DNA of 64,000 nt from positions 65,518,591-65,582,590 of the forward strand of contig OZ038380.1 of the NCBI GenBank assembly GCA_964036045.1, in the 5' to 3' direction. Shown here piece by piece: positions 57,401 to 64,000 of the stretch (its first letter is position 1; every line of letters starts with the position of its first letter). The position numbers and the translations under genes are program-made. Origin of the DNA: Eutreptiella sp. 'Long Island Sound 2002' (lineage: Eukaryota > Euglenozoa > Euglenophyceae > Eutreptiales > Eutreptiaceae). Below the pieces are notes generated by a model, which had not been told where the DNA came from, searched no databases, and saw only the letters and a list, made by a program, of their open reading frames with translations.

Positions 57401-57936
57401 ATGACAAGAGGGCCAAGTACTTCAAGCAGGGAAACGTCCAGAAGTATGCTCTCCAAGACACCGTGTGGGTGGAGCGGCACCACAAGAATGTCCTGTCCAG
57501 GCATCGGCAGGCGTCCTGGTATGTGCCGGGGGTGATCGTGCGGAAGGTCGGGCAGGATGTGTATGCGGTTCGTGTGGGGGATAACAAGATCCTGGACCGC
57601 GACCATACCCAGCTTCGTCCCCGAGCACCAGACCCCAGCGGACGTCCTGTCACCTTCGAGTTCACGGCCGGCGATGTGGACTCGGACGACGAGGGTGAGG
57701 ACGACGACTTCACCGCCGAGAGGATCCTGGCGGACAAGCCGGACCCGGGGACGCCTGTGGGAAGGCTTTATGAAGTCCGTTGGAAAGGATTCGCCGCATC
57801 CAGGGATTCATGGGAGCCTGCGAGCAGTTTTGTGCCGAGGTACACCACGGTCTGGATGGACTATCTGAAGAAAAAGAATATTTCCTTGGATGTCAAGGAC
57901 GTGCTGGTCCATTTGGTTGCTGCTGTAGCACCGTAA
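54430..57936 (+). CDS. pol: E4 pol: RT, RNase H, integrase, chromodomain (1168 open codons)
   Basis: The longest open frame in the window, continuing the protease frame after the TAA. Residues are counted from 54430. RT has Asp228 in TVLDLKHGYHQM and VDD at 290-292. RNase H has Asp455 (RTDASDY), Glu498 (AREKETY), Asp523 (CTDHQSL) and Asp566 (GKDNTVAD). Integrase has a zinc site (H718, H724, C755, C758) and Asp788, Asp863 and Glu899. An acidic stretch at 1083-1093 precedes a chromodomain (about 1097-1150, RLYEVRWKGFAASRDSWEP). All listed catalytic residues are kept. It is the C-terminal part of a polyprotein, so the first codon is not a true start. The upstream nonsense codons and missing PBS make mobility by this copy unlikely, but the sequence looks recently functional. 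Confidence 0.93.
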   Translation: MSRVMDHIADRYDGPVGSDPPTWDFPRMGAESDNNQPDAANFRRLSVGSAPHDDDDGISDEERSDSDPEEAYTAVRSVVSIPKQAAEEAQENPKVAELKERLIKAYPRLFSGVANKNPPDPGRFGTRRIKLKPNPKIYRHREYQLQGDRAEAMKKLLAEFIERGWIEPSDSEWASPAFIVPKKEKGEWRLVVDYTGLNEQTEHDSYSLPLIDSILQKQQKKRIFTVLDLKHGYHQMPLHPDPRPCTAMSTPLGPMQWKVVPMGAKNVNAAFQRMMEDLLGPVRDCADPIVDDIIIGSGTENMTEDELIDAHEKDLRRVLSELDKHNMVCKPTKASLFVKEVEFAGHVVGHGQRRPMPGKLASLHHWEKPQTISELRSFMGFCNYYSGYVRMYAELSGQLHKMLLVGKFDGRKGSKKKLAWTPEAEDAFSRLKEQLLGQLGLFLVDPDSGFVLRTDASDYAVGAVLEQIRDDGSHVPVAFWSRILAEGQRRTWTAREKETYTIVCALRKWSGHIGLQPMVVCTDHQSLQSWHKEHVDTPSGPAARRARWHETFVKFDLSVVYVPGKDNTVADCLSRWAYPAGKAWMDISSHGDAEETEEAKRIIEMEKAMEQEGVKCFVVMANRTDLAKFRDARVQAIREETLEQWMVAPVELVRSVLTEDWSDDYDASEHWSKYWNAVSAPSDDEWPEGLTEDGDKLFLKDKLLVPENRVEELIDHWHNAQLMHPGRDKMQQDLEWRFKFPPGYYTILDRYCSDCAVCRATKSPNHSTAGNPVYTAIPEAPMRSVAMDVFAMPEVTVDGETYDCVILAVDRHSGYIVAVPGKKSNKKDKKDKLGVGLQAKTVANAMIRHWLTIFDVEAVICSDRGSQFVGTWFKTMCKHMGIRHAKTVAYHSRSNGRAEVAGRQMFQKFRQLHIDETGWNWYNSLWRVLQAYHDLPEPTGLSPHRILFLRDRVSRTLPWLNHGKVARDANAMMAEADDTAAKVCKALQDEHDKRAKYFKQGNVQKYALQDTVWVERHHKNVLSRHRQASWYVPGVIVRKVGQDVYAVRVGDNKILDRDHTQLRPRAPDPSGRPVTFEFTAGDVDSDDEGEDDDFTAERILADKPDPGTPVGRLYEVRWKGFAASRDSWEPASSFVPRYTTVWMDYLKKKNISLDVKDVLVHLVAAVAP

Positions 57937-58319
57937 TGGATCCCCCTTGGCATTTTTGTTTGTTTCTGTGATTGGGAGACGGGTGAGGGCGTTCATCCGG
58001 GGATTTTTGGGCCTTGATTGGCCATCTACCCCCTTCACTCGATCTCCACATACATATTTCATTGTGGTATACTTATTTAGGTCGACCGACGACGTTTGTC
58101 TATCTTTGATCCCCTTGGTCCATGTTGTAGATCAAGAGGAGACCGGATATGGCGTAGGGCACCGATTATCAGTGTCCTCACCCCTCCCTTGGGGCATGGG
58201 GGACGCCTATGACGCGTGTGGGGCCTCTGTGTGTCCTTGGGACATGGGGGGTGGGGGTTGGAGGCCATTGGGGTCCTCACGTCCTCTCTTCAATGACTTC
58301 CGAGCGGTAACAACGCTCT
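57937..58319 (+). other. E4 untranslated region between pol and PPT
   Basis: About 380 bases after the pol TAA, homologous to the same interval in E2 and E3. No gene is seen. Confidence 0.6.
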
Positions 58320-58330
58320 GAGAAGGGGGC
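58320..58330 (+). promoter_or_regulatory. E4 polypurine tract
   Basis: GAGAAGGGGGC directly precedes the LTR start TGAAGCCGG. The last G of the family tract is C here. Confidence 0.75.
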
Positions 58331-59893
58331 TGAAGCCGGTTCTGACCCCCGTGGCCATCTTGGGGTCACTTGGGGTGTGTATCCATGTGCCGGCAAGCTG
58401 CCATTGGCTGATATCATACTCTCCAATCCACCTGACCTAACCCGATGTGATAGTGTGATAGGTTTGGCCATTCCGGCTATGAGCGGCCACATTCAGTACC
58501 GAGGCGCCGCCAGCGGAGATTTATATATCGGAATATCAGGAATCAACAGGGTTTTTTTATCATAATGTTTCCGTAATTTTTGAGCCTTCCGTTCTGATTG
58601 TCAATGTATCGGTGACTGTCAGTAAGCTCGCGATTTTGCGGTAACCGATTGGTTAACTGTTATTTCCAGATATTTTGGCGGAACCTCCGATGAAGGGTCA
58701 GATTTCATCTGTAAAGGGTTCGTTGTTTCCGCAATTTTCTAAATAAGCACTCGAAATTTTAATCTGAATTTTTCGCGATGTCGAAATCGGATTTTCGACT
58801 TCGACATCGCCGCACGTGATTTGGTCTTCTTCGAGTGGTCATACTCCTTTCCCTATGCCCGAATCAGGTTTCCCTTATACTTGCCACCCATTTGACTTGG
58901 AGATATAAGGGAAACAAAAGTGAATCGTGGGACCACTTTGAAGGGTCATATCTACGCGCGAGTGTGAGCAAAGAGAATAGGAAAGGTTGTGTTACAAGCG
59001 CCTTGGTCTCAACTTACCTTTGGTAGGGTCTGACACCTTAGGTCGTCATACACACTCGTTGTAAAATAGGATCATGGTCAACATGGTAAAAACTTGTTTA
59101 TAACTTGTTGACCATGTGTCTGGACTTGATATTATGACCATGGAGGGGCATGGCATACCATGGTGGGAGCGTATTTTAAGGGCTATGTGTGATATTGGTA
59201 GTATATGTCTTGATATGCTCACGTCCATGTTATATATCTTCGTGTGGCCGAGGAGATGGGGAGTCACACGTGACAAGGGTTCTTGCTCATGTCCCAATTG
59301 TGGAATTCAAAGCGCTAGACCAAGTCTACCGCGTATGTATTGCTCATGGTATGTTTGGCAAAGAGATCCATGAGTGCACTCCCATTTTCATGGGGCATGT
59401 AGATATGGGTGACGAAGGTATCTCCATGCGCCTGATTGGGGATCCAAGTGGGGGAATTGTTCGTATATGGTTCCAATCATTTGTGTATTGAACCATGAGC
59501 GGATATCATGGGTGAGCATAGAGATATACTATCATGACAACTTTGTATTTGGACACATTTTCATGTTCTTGACCTCAATTTTTGCTCATTTTTGTATTTC
59601 ATGTGCTATGGTATGTTGCTTATATGTTGGCATATGCTTCAGTGTTGTACCTCACCATATGCCGGATCACATGGTCACTTTGGCGTGGCACACGAGGCCT
59701 CACAAAATTTGGGTTTCAAACTCATGAGCTGACTTGTGAAGCATGCCATGTACATACTCGGAGAGGTTTCGAATCCAATGATGGAATATTCTTGGGCATG
59801 GACCTTGTGTCTATATCACCCTTGTATATTACTTTCCGGTTTGACACCTGCATGGAGCATTTGGATATTTGCCGTATGCATTTTTGAGTATAT
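58331..59893 (+). repeat. E4 3-prime LTR, truncated
   Basis: It follows the 5-prime LTR from TGAAGCCGGTTC to TTTTTGAGTATAT and then stops where a family-B LTR begins (TGAAGCGGTACCC). About 0.8 kb of LTR is missing. Internal losses include roughly 80 bp near 59137 between two TATGAC words and roughly 45 bp near 59608. Confidence 0.9.
58776..58809 (+). repeat. Conserved LTR hairpin, E4 3-prime copy
   Basis: CGATGTCGAA ... TTCGACATCG, both 10-bp arms perfect. Confidence 0.85.
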
Positions 59894-61000
59894 TGAAGCG
59901 GTACCCAGAACCCCATGGCCAGGTTACGGCATACAACCGGTCTCCGGTCCACTAACCCCATGTACGGCGTGTTCCGTGCCGTGAAGCCCCGCATCGGCAA
60001 CCGATGCACCGCCAGCGGAGATTTGTGTATCAGAATATCAGGAATCAACAGGGTTTTATTTTCATATTGTTTCCGTCAATTTTTAAGCTTCCGTTCCGAT
60101 ACTCACTGTTTTGACTGCTGGCGGTTGGTTCGCGACTTTACCGTAACCGCCAGTTTAACTGTTTATAATGGAAATTTTAACGTTATCCGTCACGAAGGCT
60201 CCAAAGTCGCCAAGAACTGCATGGATGCTTCCGCAATTTTCATAATTAATACTCGCAACCTTAATCCGAATTTTTCAGGATGTCGAAATCGGATTTTCGA
60301 CTTCGACATCCCCGCACTTGATTTGACCTCTTTCGAGTGGACCTACGTGCTTCCGTATGCACGAATCAACTTCCCTTTTATCCTGCCCTCCATTTGTCTT
60401 AAAGATATGGGCAAAACAAAGTTGATTCGTGAGGCCACTTGTGAAGGTCATATCTCGTGCCGCTTGCGAGTATTGACGATAAGGAAACGTGGGATGTATT
60501 CACAATACTCCCGACGTAATTTAGGAAGCTTCATATGCCTTGCGTTTCTACACATGCGCGCTAGTGTAATGGATCATGGTCAAGAGGGTAGAGTTTGCGT
60601 TATAACTCTATGACCATGATATTGCGTGCGTTAAGATAACTTTCGAGTGTAGCGCGCAAGTGTTGGTGTTGCATAGGAACTCTCCTTGAGTTCCTATGAG
60701 CGATTGACACAAAGTTATGCCCTTGGAGGGGCATGACATATCGTGGTGGGAGCTACATTTTTGGGCAATATTTGGTATGTGCCATGTGTTGTGTTGCGTG
60801 CCCATTTGGCGGGCCCATTGCTCCAAGACAAGCCCGCCAATGGACCTCATATTGTGCAAGCCCCTTCTCCGTACTCCCTACGGTCAATTGCAAGCCTAAC
60901 CTCCGTGAAGGGAAGCTTGTGTGGTGATCCCGAAGCGATGCGTTGGGAGCAAGGTGTGTATTTTACATTTTTCCATATTTTCATGTGCCCACTTGGGAAG
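59894..61000 (+). repeat. Family-B LTR (divergent relative), inserted in E4 3-prime LTR
   Basis: It starts TGAAGCGGTACCCAG and follows the family-A LTR in order but with strong divergence: GCCAGCGGAGATTT, AATATCAGGAATCAACAG, the 34-bp hairpin at 60278-60311, CGCACTTGATTTG, AAAGTTATG and GGAGGGGCATG (about 60725). Homology fades after about 60780. The right limit is not seen and 61000 is nominal. It probably belongs to an element that continues beyond the window. Confidence 0.75.
60278..60311 (+). repeat. Conserved LTR hairpin, family-B copy
   Basis: The arms are GGATGTCGAA and TTCGACATCC. Compared with family A the outermost pair has changed from C-G to G-C, so the stem is kept. The 14 bases between the arms are the same as in family A. 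Confidence 0.85.
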
Positions 61001-62169
61001 CAGCGCTCGTAACCTTTCAAGGCGCCCCAAGTGGAGCACATACGTGGGATCGAAGGTCATTGGTGTCAAGTCATTGTGTGTAGAAGGATTAGTTGATTGC
61101 ACGAACCAAGCCAAAGATATTATAATATAATTGTGTGCCTTTCAAGGCACTTTGGTTTGTCTTTGTGCCAATTTTGCCATTTTTGGCTCGTCATGATGTC
61201 AAGTGGCGAACGTATATCTCAACGTTGCGCTCAATTGACATCATGACCCAAGTATGTTATGAGGGTACATACTTCGGTAGCCAACATATCTTGGACCCGG
61301 CGAATAACCCCTCTTAGGCTTGGCATACCGTGGCCGCCATGTTGGCGATTTGGGACTATCCCAAATCATGGGCTCACATGGCGACCCTGCCATTCCCAAT
61401 ACCGGAGGAGTTGGGCAACGCCCCGAAGATATGTTGGACATATATGACTTGATACCAATCCTATGGCACACTCCGGTCCGAGTCGGGCATGTGCCTCATT
61501 TGCCCTAACCATGAGTGTGCGCAATTTTGGCCATTTTGAGCATTTTTCCACTTTTGCTGCCCGCCGTGCCCCATGTTCTAACCTTCGTGCACGCCGGACG
61601 CATGGACCAATGGACCATATATGACATGGGTGTTATGGGTAATGGTCCCCATGGTCCACACACCACGTGGGCGAAGCGGAGCCGCCTTGGTCCAGGCGCT
61701 AGGCCAAATTGAGTATGGGCAATTTTGCCATTTTTGCATTTGTGGACCCAATTGGGATCGTCACCACGCCGAGTGGCATGAAGATCTTTGAGAGCCAAGG
61801 GCATGGGAGTCTCTGTTGGACTCCCGGTGGATCACGTATGGAATGGCGTATCCGATCTCCAAGCCGGCGTGGAGATATACTATTGGGAGCACACCGAATT
61901 TTGGCTCATTTCAAGCAGCCAAAATGACCCAATTTTGGGACCCCAATTTCCCCCTTCCGTGTGGTCAATTGGCGGCCCCATTTCTCTAAGCCCATAGGGA
62001 GCCTGGACCTAAATCCAAGTTGTACACTCAGATATAAGTCCTAGGTCCTGCCTCCTACCCTGTGAGCCATTGGCCTCACCTTGGCCGAGCGAGCCGCGCG
62101 TGGGAATGACGCCAATTTTGGTGATTTTGGCATCATGACCCCACTTGACTCATCCGTGTTGCCCTGATG
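61001..62169. other. Non-coding, probably rest of family-B LTR or flank
   Basis: No domain is seen. An AT-rich word close to CAATTTTGCCATTTTTG recurs with changes at about 61166, 61511, 61707 and 62109. Confidence 0.4.
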
Positions 62170-62295
62170 CCGGGACCTCAGAGGGAACCAGGTTGGGTGA
62201 GGGCTCCAGGGAGTTCGTACTCGAAGGGCATAGGGTCAGTTGCCTCGTCCCTACCTCCGGCAGGTCCGGACGAGGGGTCAATTTTGGAGTTTTTC
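62170..62295 (+). repeat. Dispersed repeat R2, copy 2
   Basis: Moderately similar to 34000-34132, ending in a GGGGTCAATTTTGGAG stretch followed by a T run. Confidence 0.5.
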
Positions 62296-62892
62296 AAGCC
62301 AATTTCAGTTTGGGCTGAAACAGCCCATTTTCAGCTACCAACTCCTGGGTGATAATGGCGGGGCCATATCTCTGGCTCAGAGTGGAGTTAGGACCTGCCG
62401 TTAAGGGAGCATAGGGAGCCACTGTCGGTTGGCCTTGGAACTCATTGGTTCCCAGGAACTCGCCTGTGGCTGTGCGGGACACCTCTCCCATTGGCAGGGT
62501 TTCAGGGTCCGGACTGAGCAGGGCATGGGTTGTGTTTGAGCCCCCGCCCCCATCAGCCACTGAGAGGGTCGGACCTGGGATAGGGATATGAGTCGGGACT
62601 GAGTGTCTATTGTCCCTTGATGCCCTTACCCGAGTCCAGTCTTAACCCCATGTGTACATATCCTGATGTGTTACTGTACATACTTTCGTTCCCTCTTTGC
62701 AGAGTGGCAAGGATTCTGAAACGCTTTGTCACATGACACAGGCGTATTGATGCCCTTGTGAGCGTAGTGCCTTGCCTGCCTGCTCACTTGTGCGTGTCAC
62801 CGCAGCGTCCCGTGGCCGGCCCCCCACGGGAACGCGTCAAAAGCGTTTCACCGCCGCGGGGTTACCCAACCCTCGCGTGCCACTCGGGGCCA
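62296..62892. other. Non-coding stretch before the final open frame
   Basis: No gene is seen. It may be leader or LTR end of the element that encodes the final open frame. No TGGTAGCAGAGG-type primer site was found. Confidence 0.4.
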
Positions 62893-63010
62893 CAGACCCC
62901 GAGCAGCGCGTCGCAGCAGCGCGGCGCAGCTCGCAGCTCGCAGCGCAGCGCAGCGTCTCGCAGCGCAGCGCAGCAGCTCGCAGCGCCACTCAGCGACAGC
63001 GCCGAGTTCG
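62893..63010 (+). repeat. GCAGC-rich simple repeat
   Basis: Repeated GCAGCGCAGC and GCAGCTC words run through about 118 bp. Frames across it give Arg/Ser/Ala/Gln-rich peptides of no clear meaning. Confidence 0.7.
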
Positions 63011-63239
63011 TCACGGAGCCCGCAGCGCCGTCCAGAACATCGTCCTGACCGCGCAGCGCCCGTGGAAGAGGTGCACAGACCAGGACTCCTGCATCAGCCC
63101 CATCGGCCGACCCGGAGTCCCAACGGCCGACCAGTAAGGCCGCGTCAACCACCTCCACAACCACCGGCTGTCCAGCACCAGCCGCACTTCCAATCCAGTG
63201 CTGCAGCACCCTCCCCAACAACCACAACCAGTTCGTTGA
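63011..63239 (+). other. Pro/Gln-rich stretch upstream of the final open frame
   Basis: Frames here are rich in Pro, Gln and Thr (for example RPVRPRQPPPQPPAVQHQ). The text QFVE, two bases out of phase, runs into the next frame, so this may be the upstream part of the same protein separated by a frameshift or an intron near 63240. No domain is recognised. Confidence 0.35.
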
Positions 63240-63290
63240 GGTGAACAAGTGCACATCAAGGACTTCAAGACCATCTACGCCCCCGCTGCC

Positions 63291-64000
63291 ATGGTGAATT
63301 GGCAGGAAGCGGGCAGGACGTGGCCGCGGCCCCACCCCCATGCAGCACGCCTGCTGCGTGGGTTGGTTTGGGACCAGCATTACCGCCACAGCAACCCCCA
63401 GTGCGAAGGGGGCATGCCCAGGAGCTTCGAGCTCCGCACGGACATCGCCCCCGACCGCCTGCAGGCCGTGGAGGACTGGCTGCGGGCGGAGGGGTACGAG
63501 TACCGCCACCAGCAGAGGCGCTGGAGGGCGTGGACCCGGCCGGACAGGCCCGGGGAAGGGCTGCGTCCCGACGGGATTGAGGAGGACGAGGAGCCCAACG
63601 CCTACCCGTCGGGCGCCTCGATCAACGTCTCCCTGTGGGACGTGATCGAGAAGAAGTTCCCGGAACCCGGGAACGAGCGCAGGCTGCAGGGCAGCAGCAG
63701 CGCGTCTCCGGCGACGGAGAAGAGGTCCGCCGGGGACAAGAAGAGGGACCGGAGGTGGCGGGAGTACCAGGAGTCCCTGGCTGCCGAAGCCGCCCAAGGC
63801 GCCAAGGGCGGAACCCCAGCCCCCAGTCCCCAACGGCCCAATGGTGGACACCACCCCGGCTCCACCACCCTTGGCGACTACATCCAAGTCGCCAAGCAGA
63901 CCCAGGCCAAACCCCGTCCGCTGCTCCTGAGGGCCCGGCAGGCCTCAGAAGGCCCCAGCAGCGACATCGAGTCGGCCCACCGCGGGAGGACGCCGGCCGA
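63291..64000 (+). CDS. Unknown protein, partial (open to the window end)
   Basis: From ATG 63291 the frame is open for 236 codons and runs off the window. In-frame sequence upstream (VHIKDFKTIYAPAA) extends back to a TGA at 63237-63239 and reads like protein, so the true start may lie further upstream. It is rich in Arg, Trp, Glu and Pro: VNWQEAGRTWPRPH, VEDWLRAEGYEYRHQQRRWR and SLWDVIEKKFPEPGNER, then a basic Ser-rich tail. I do not recognise a domain. Its position after family-B LTR-like sequence and its low-complexity basic character make a gag-like protein possible. A host gene exon is the alternative. The base composition is clearly more GC-rich than the LTR region to the left. Confidence 0.5.
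   Translation, partial: MVNWQEAGRTWPRPHPHAARLLRGLVWDQHYRHSNPQCEGGMPRSFELRTDIAPDRLQAVEDWLRAEGYEYRHQQRRWRAWTRPDRPGEGLRPDGIEEDEEPNAYPSGASINVSLWDVIEKKFPEPGNERRLQGSSSASPATEKRSAGDKKRDRRWREYQESLAAEAAQGAKGGTPAPSPQRPNGGHHPGSTTLGDYIQVAKQTQAKPRPLLLRARQASEGPSSDIESAHRGRTPA

Larger units (their letters stand above)
34783..59893 (+). mobile_element. E4: family-A chromovirus split by E3
   Basis: A + strand element of about 12.1 kb once the 13.0-kb E3 insertion is removed. The 5-prime LTR (34783-36874) has lost its 3-prime end and the PBS. Gag is at 36875-37256 and 50282-52869, pol at 52870-57936, the PPT at 58320-58330. The 3-prime LTR (58331-59893) is cut by a family-B LTR. Pol is almost open. No target duplication can be seen because the right end is missing. 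Confidence 0.9.

Noticed and set aside
61170-61200. Relic of a dinoflagellate spliced leader (GCCATTTTTGGCTC)
   Set aside because: It resembles only part of the leader, with an extra T, and similar AT-rich words recur nearby. Too weak to call.
62862-63887. 341-codon - strand frame near the window end
   Set aside because: It lies antisense to the coherent + strand frame and the GC-rich repeat. Its Gly/Val/Leu-rich text is typical of antisense reading of GC-rich DNA.

Overview
The window reads as repeat-dense nuclear DNA from a eukaryote with a large genome. The reasons are four chromodomain-type Ty3/gypsy LTR retrotransposons, their nesting, an initiator-tRNA-Met-type primer site, and kilobases of minisatellite. 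There are no bacterial operons, no ribosome binding sites and no recognisable host gene. The gag and pol sequences are of the kind I associate with dinoflagellate (Symbiodiniaceae-like) or other microalgal genomes. That is a family-resemblance inference, not a proof.

Layout. From 1 to about 1530 there is no gene. From 1530 to 8145 lies a 60-bp minisatellite interrupted by a 4.0-kb block (3136-7173) that is mostly a 47-bp, hairpin-forming minisatellite. A 567-bp piece of the 60-bp array is present on both sides of that block. Element E1 (8146-19228, + strand, old and decayed) and element E2 (19371-32498, - strand, 13.1 kb, 2.34-kb LTRs, 4-bp target duplication) each sit inside the same 60-bp array. 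Array fragments survive between them (19229-19370) and after E2 (32499-32600). From 32601 to 34782 there is no firm gene. Element E4 (34783-59893, + strand) is split inside gag by element E3 (37257-50281, - strand, same family, 4-bp target duplication). A divergent relative (family B) starts at 59894 inside the E4 3-prime LTR and runs toward the window end. An open frame of unknown function (63291 onward) leaves the window there.

How the parts work. E2, E3 and E4 form family A: a gag with a coiled coil and a zinc knuckle, an in-frame UAG, then pol with protease, an extra 'FAS' domain, reverse transcriptase, RNase H, integrase and chromodomain. E1 is a distant chromovirus with its own stop between gag and protease. 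Between protease and RT it carries a domain with an NPPF motif that looks like a Dam-type adenine methyltransferase. All copies look disabled: E1 by many frameshifts, E2 by an internal inversion and lost catalytic Asp residues, E3 by deletion of the integrase Glu, E4 by loss of its PBS, LTR truncations and the E3 insertion. The E4 pol frame itself is nearly intact.

The points most worth follow-up are the methyltransferase-like domain, the conserved gag-UAG-pol arrangement in three copies, a 34-bp hairpin conserved in every LTR with a compensatory base-pair change between families, the 47-bp hairpin satellite with 658-bp higher-order repeats, and the clean 2.4-kb inversion in E2.
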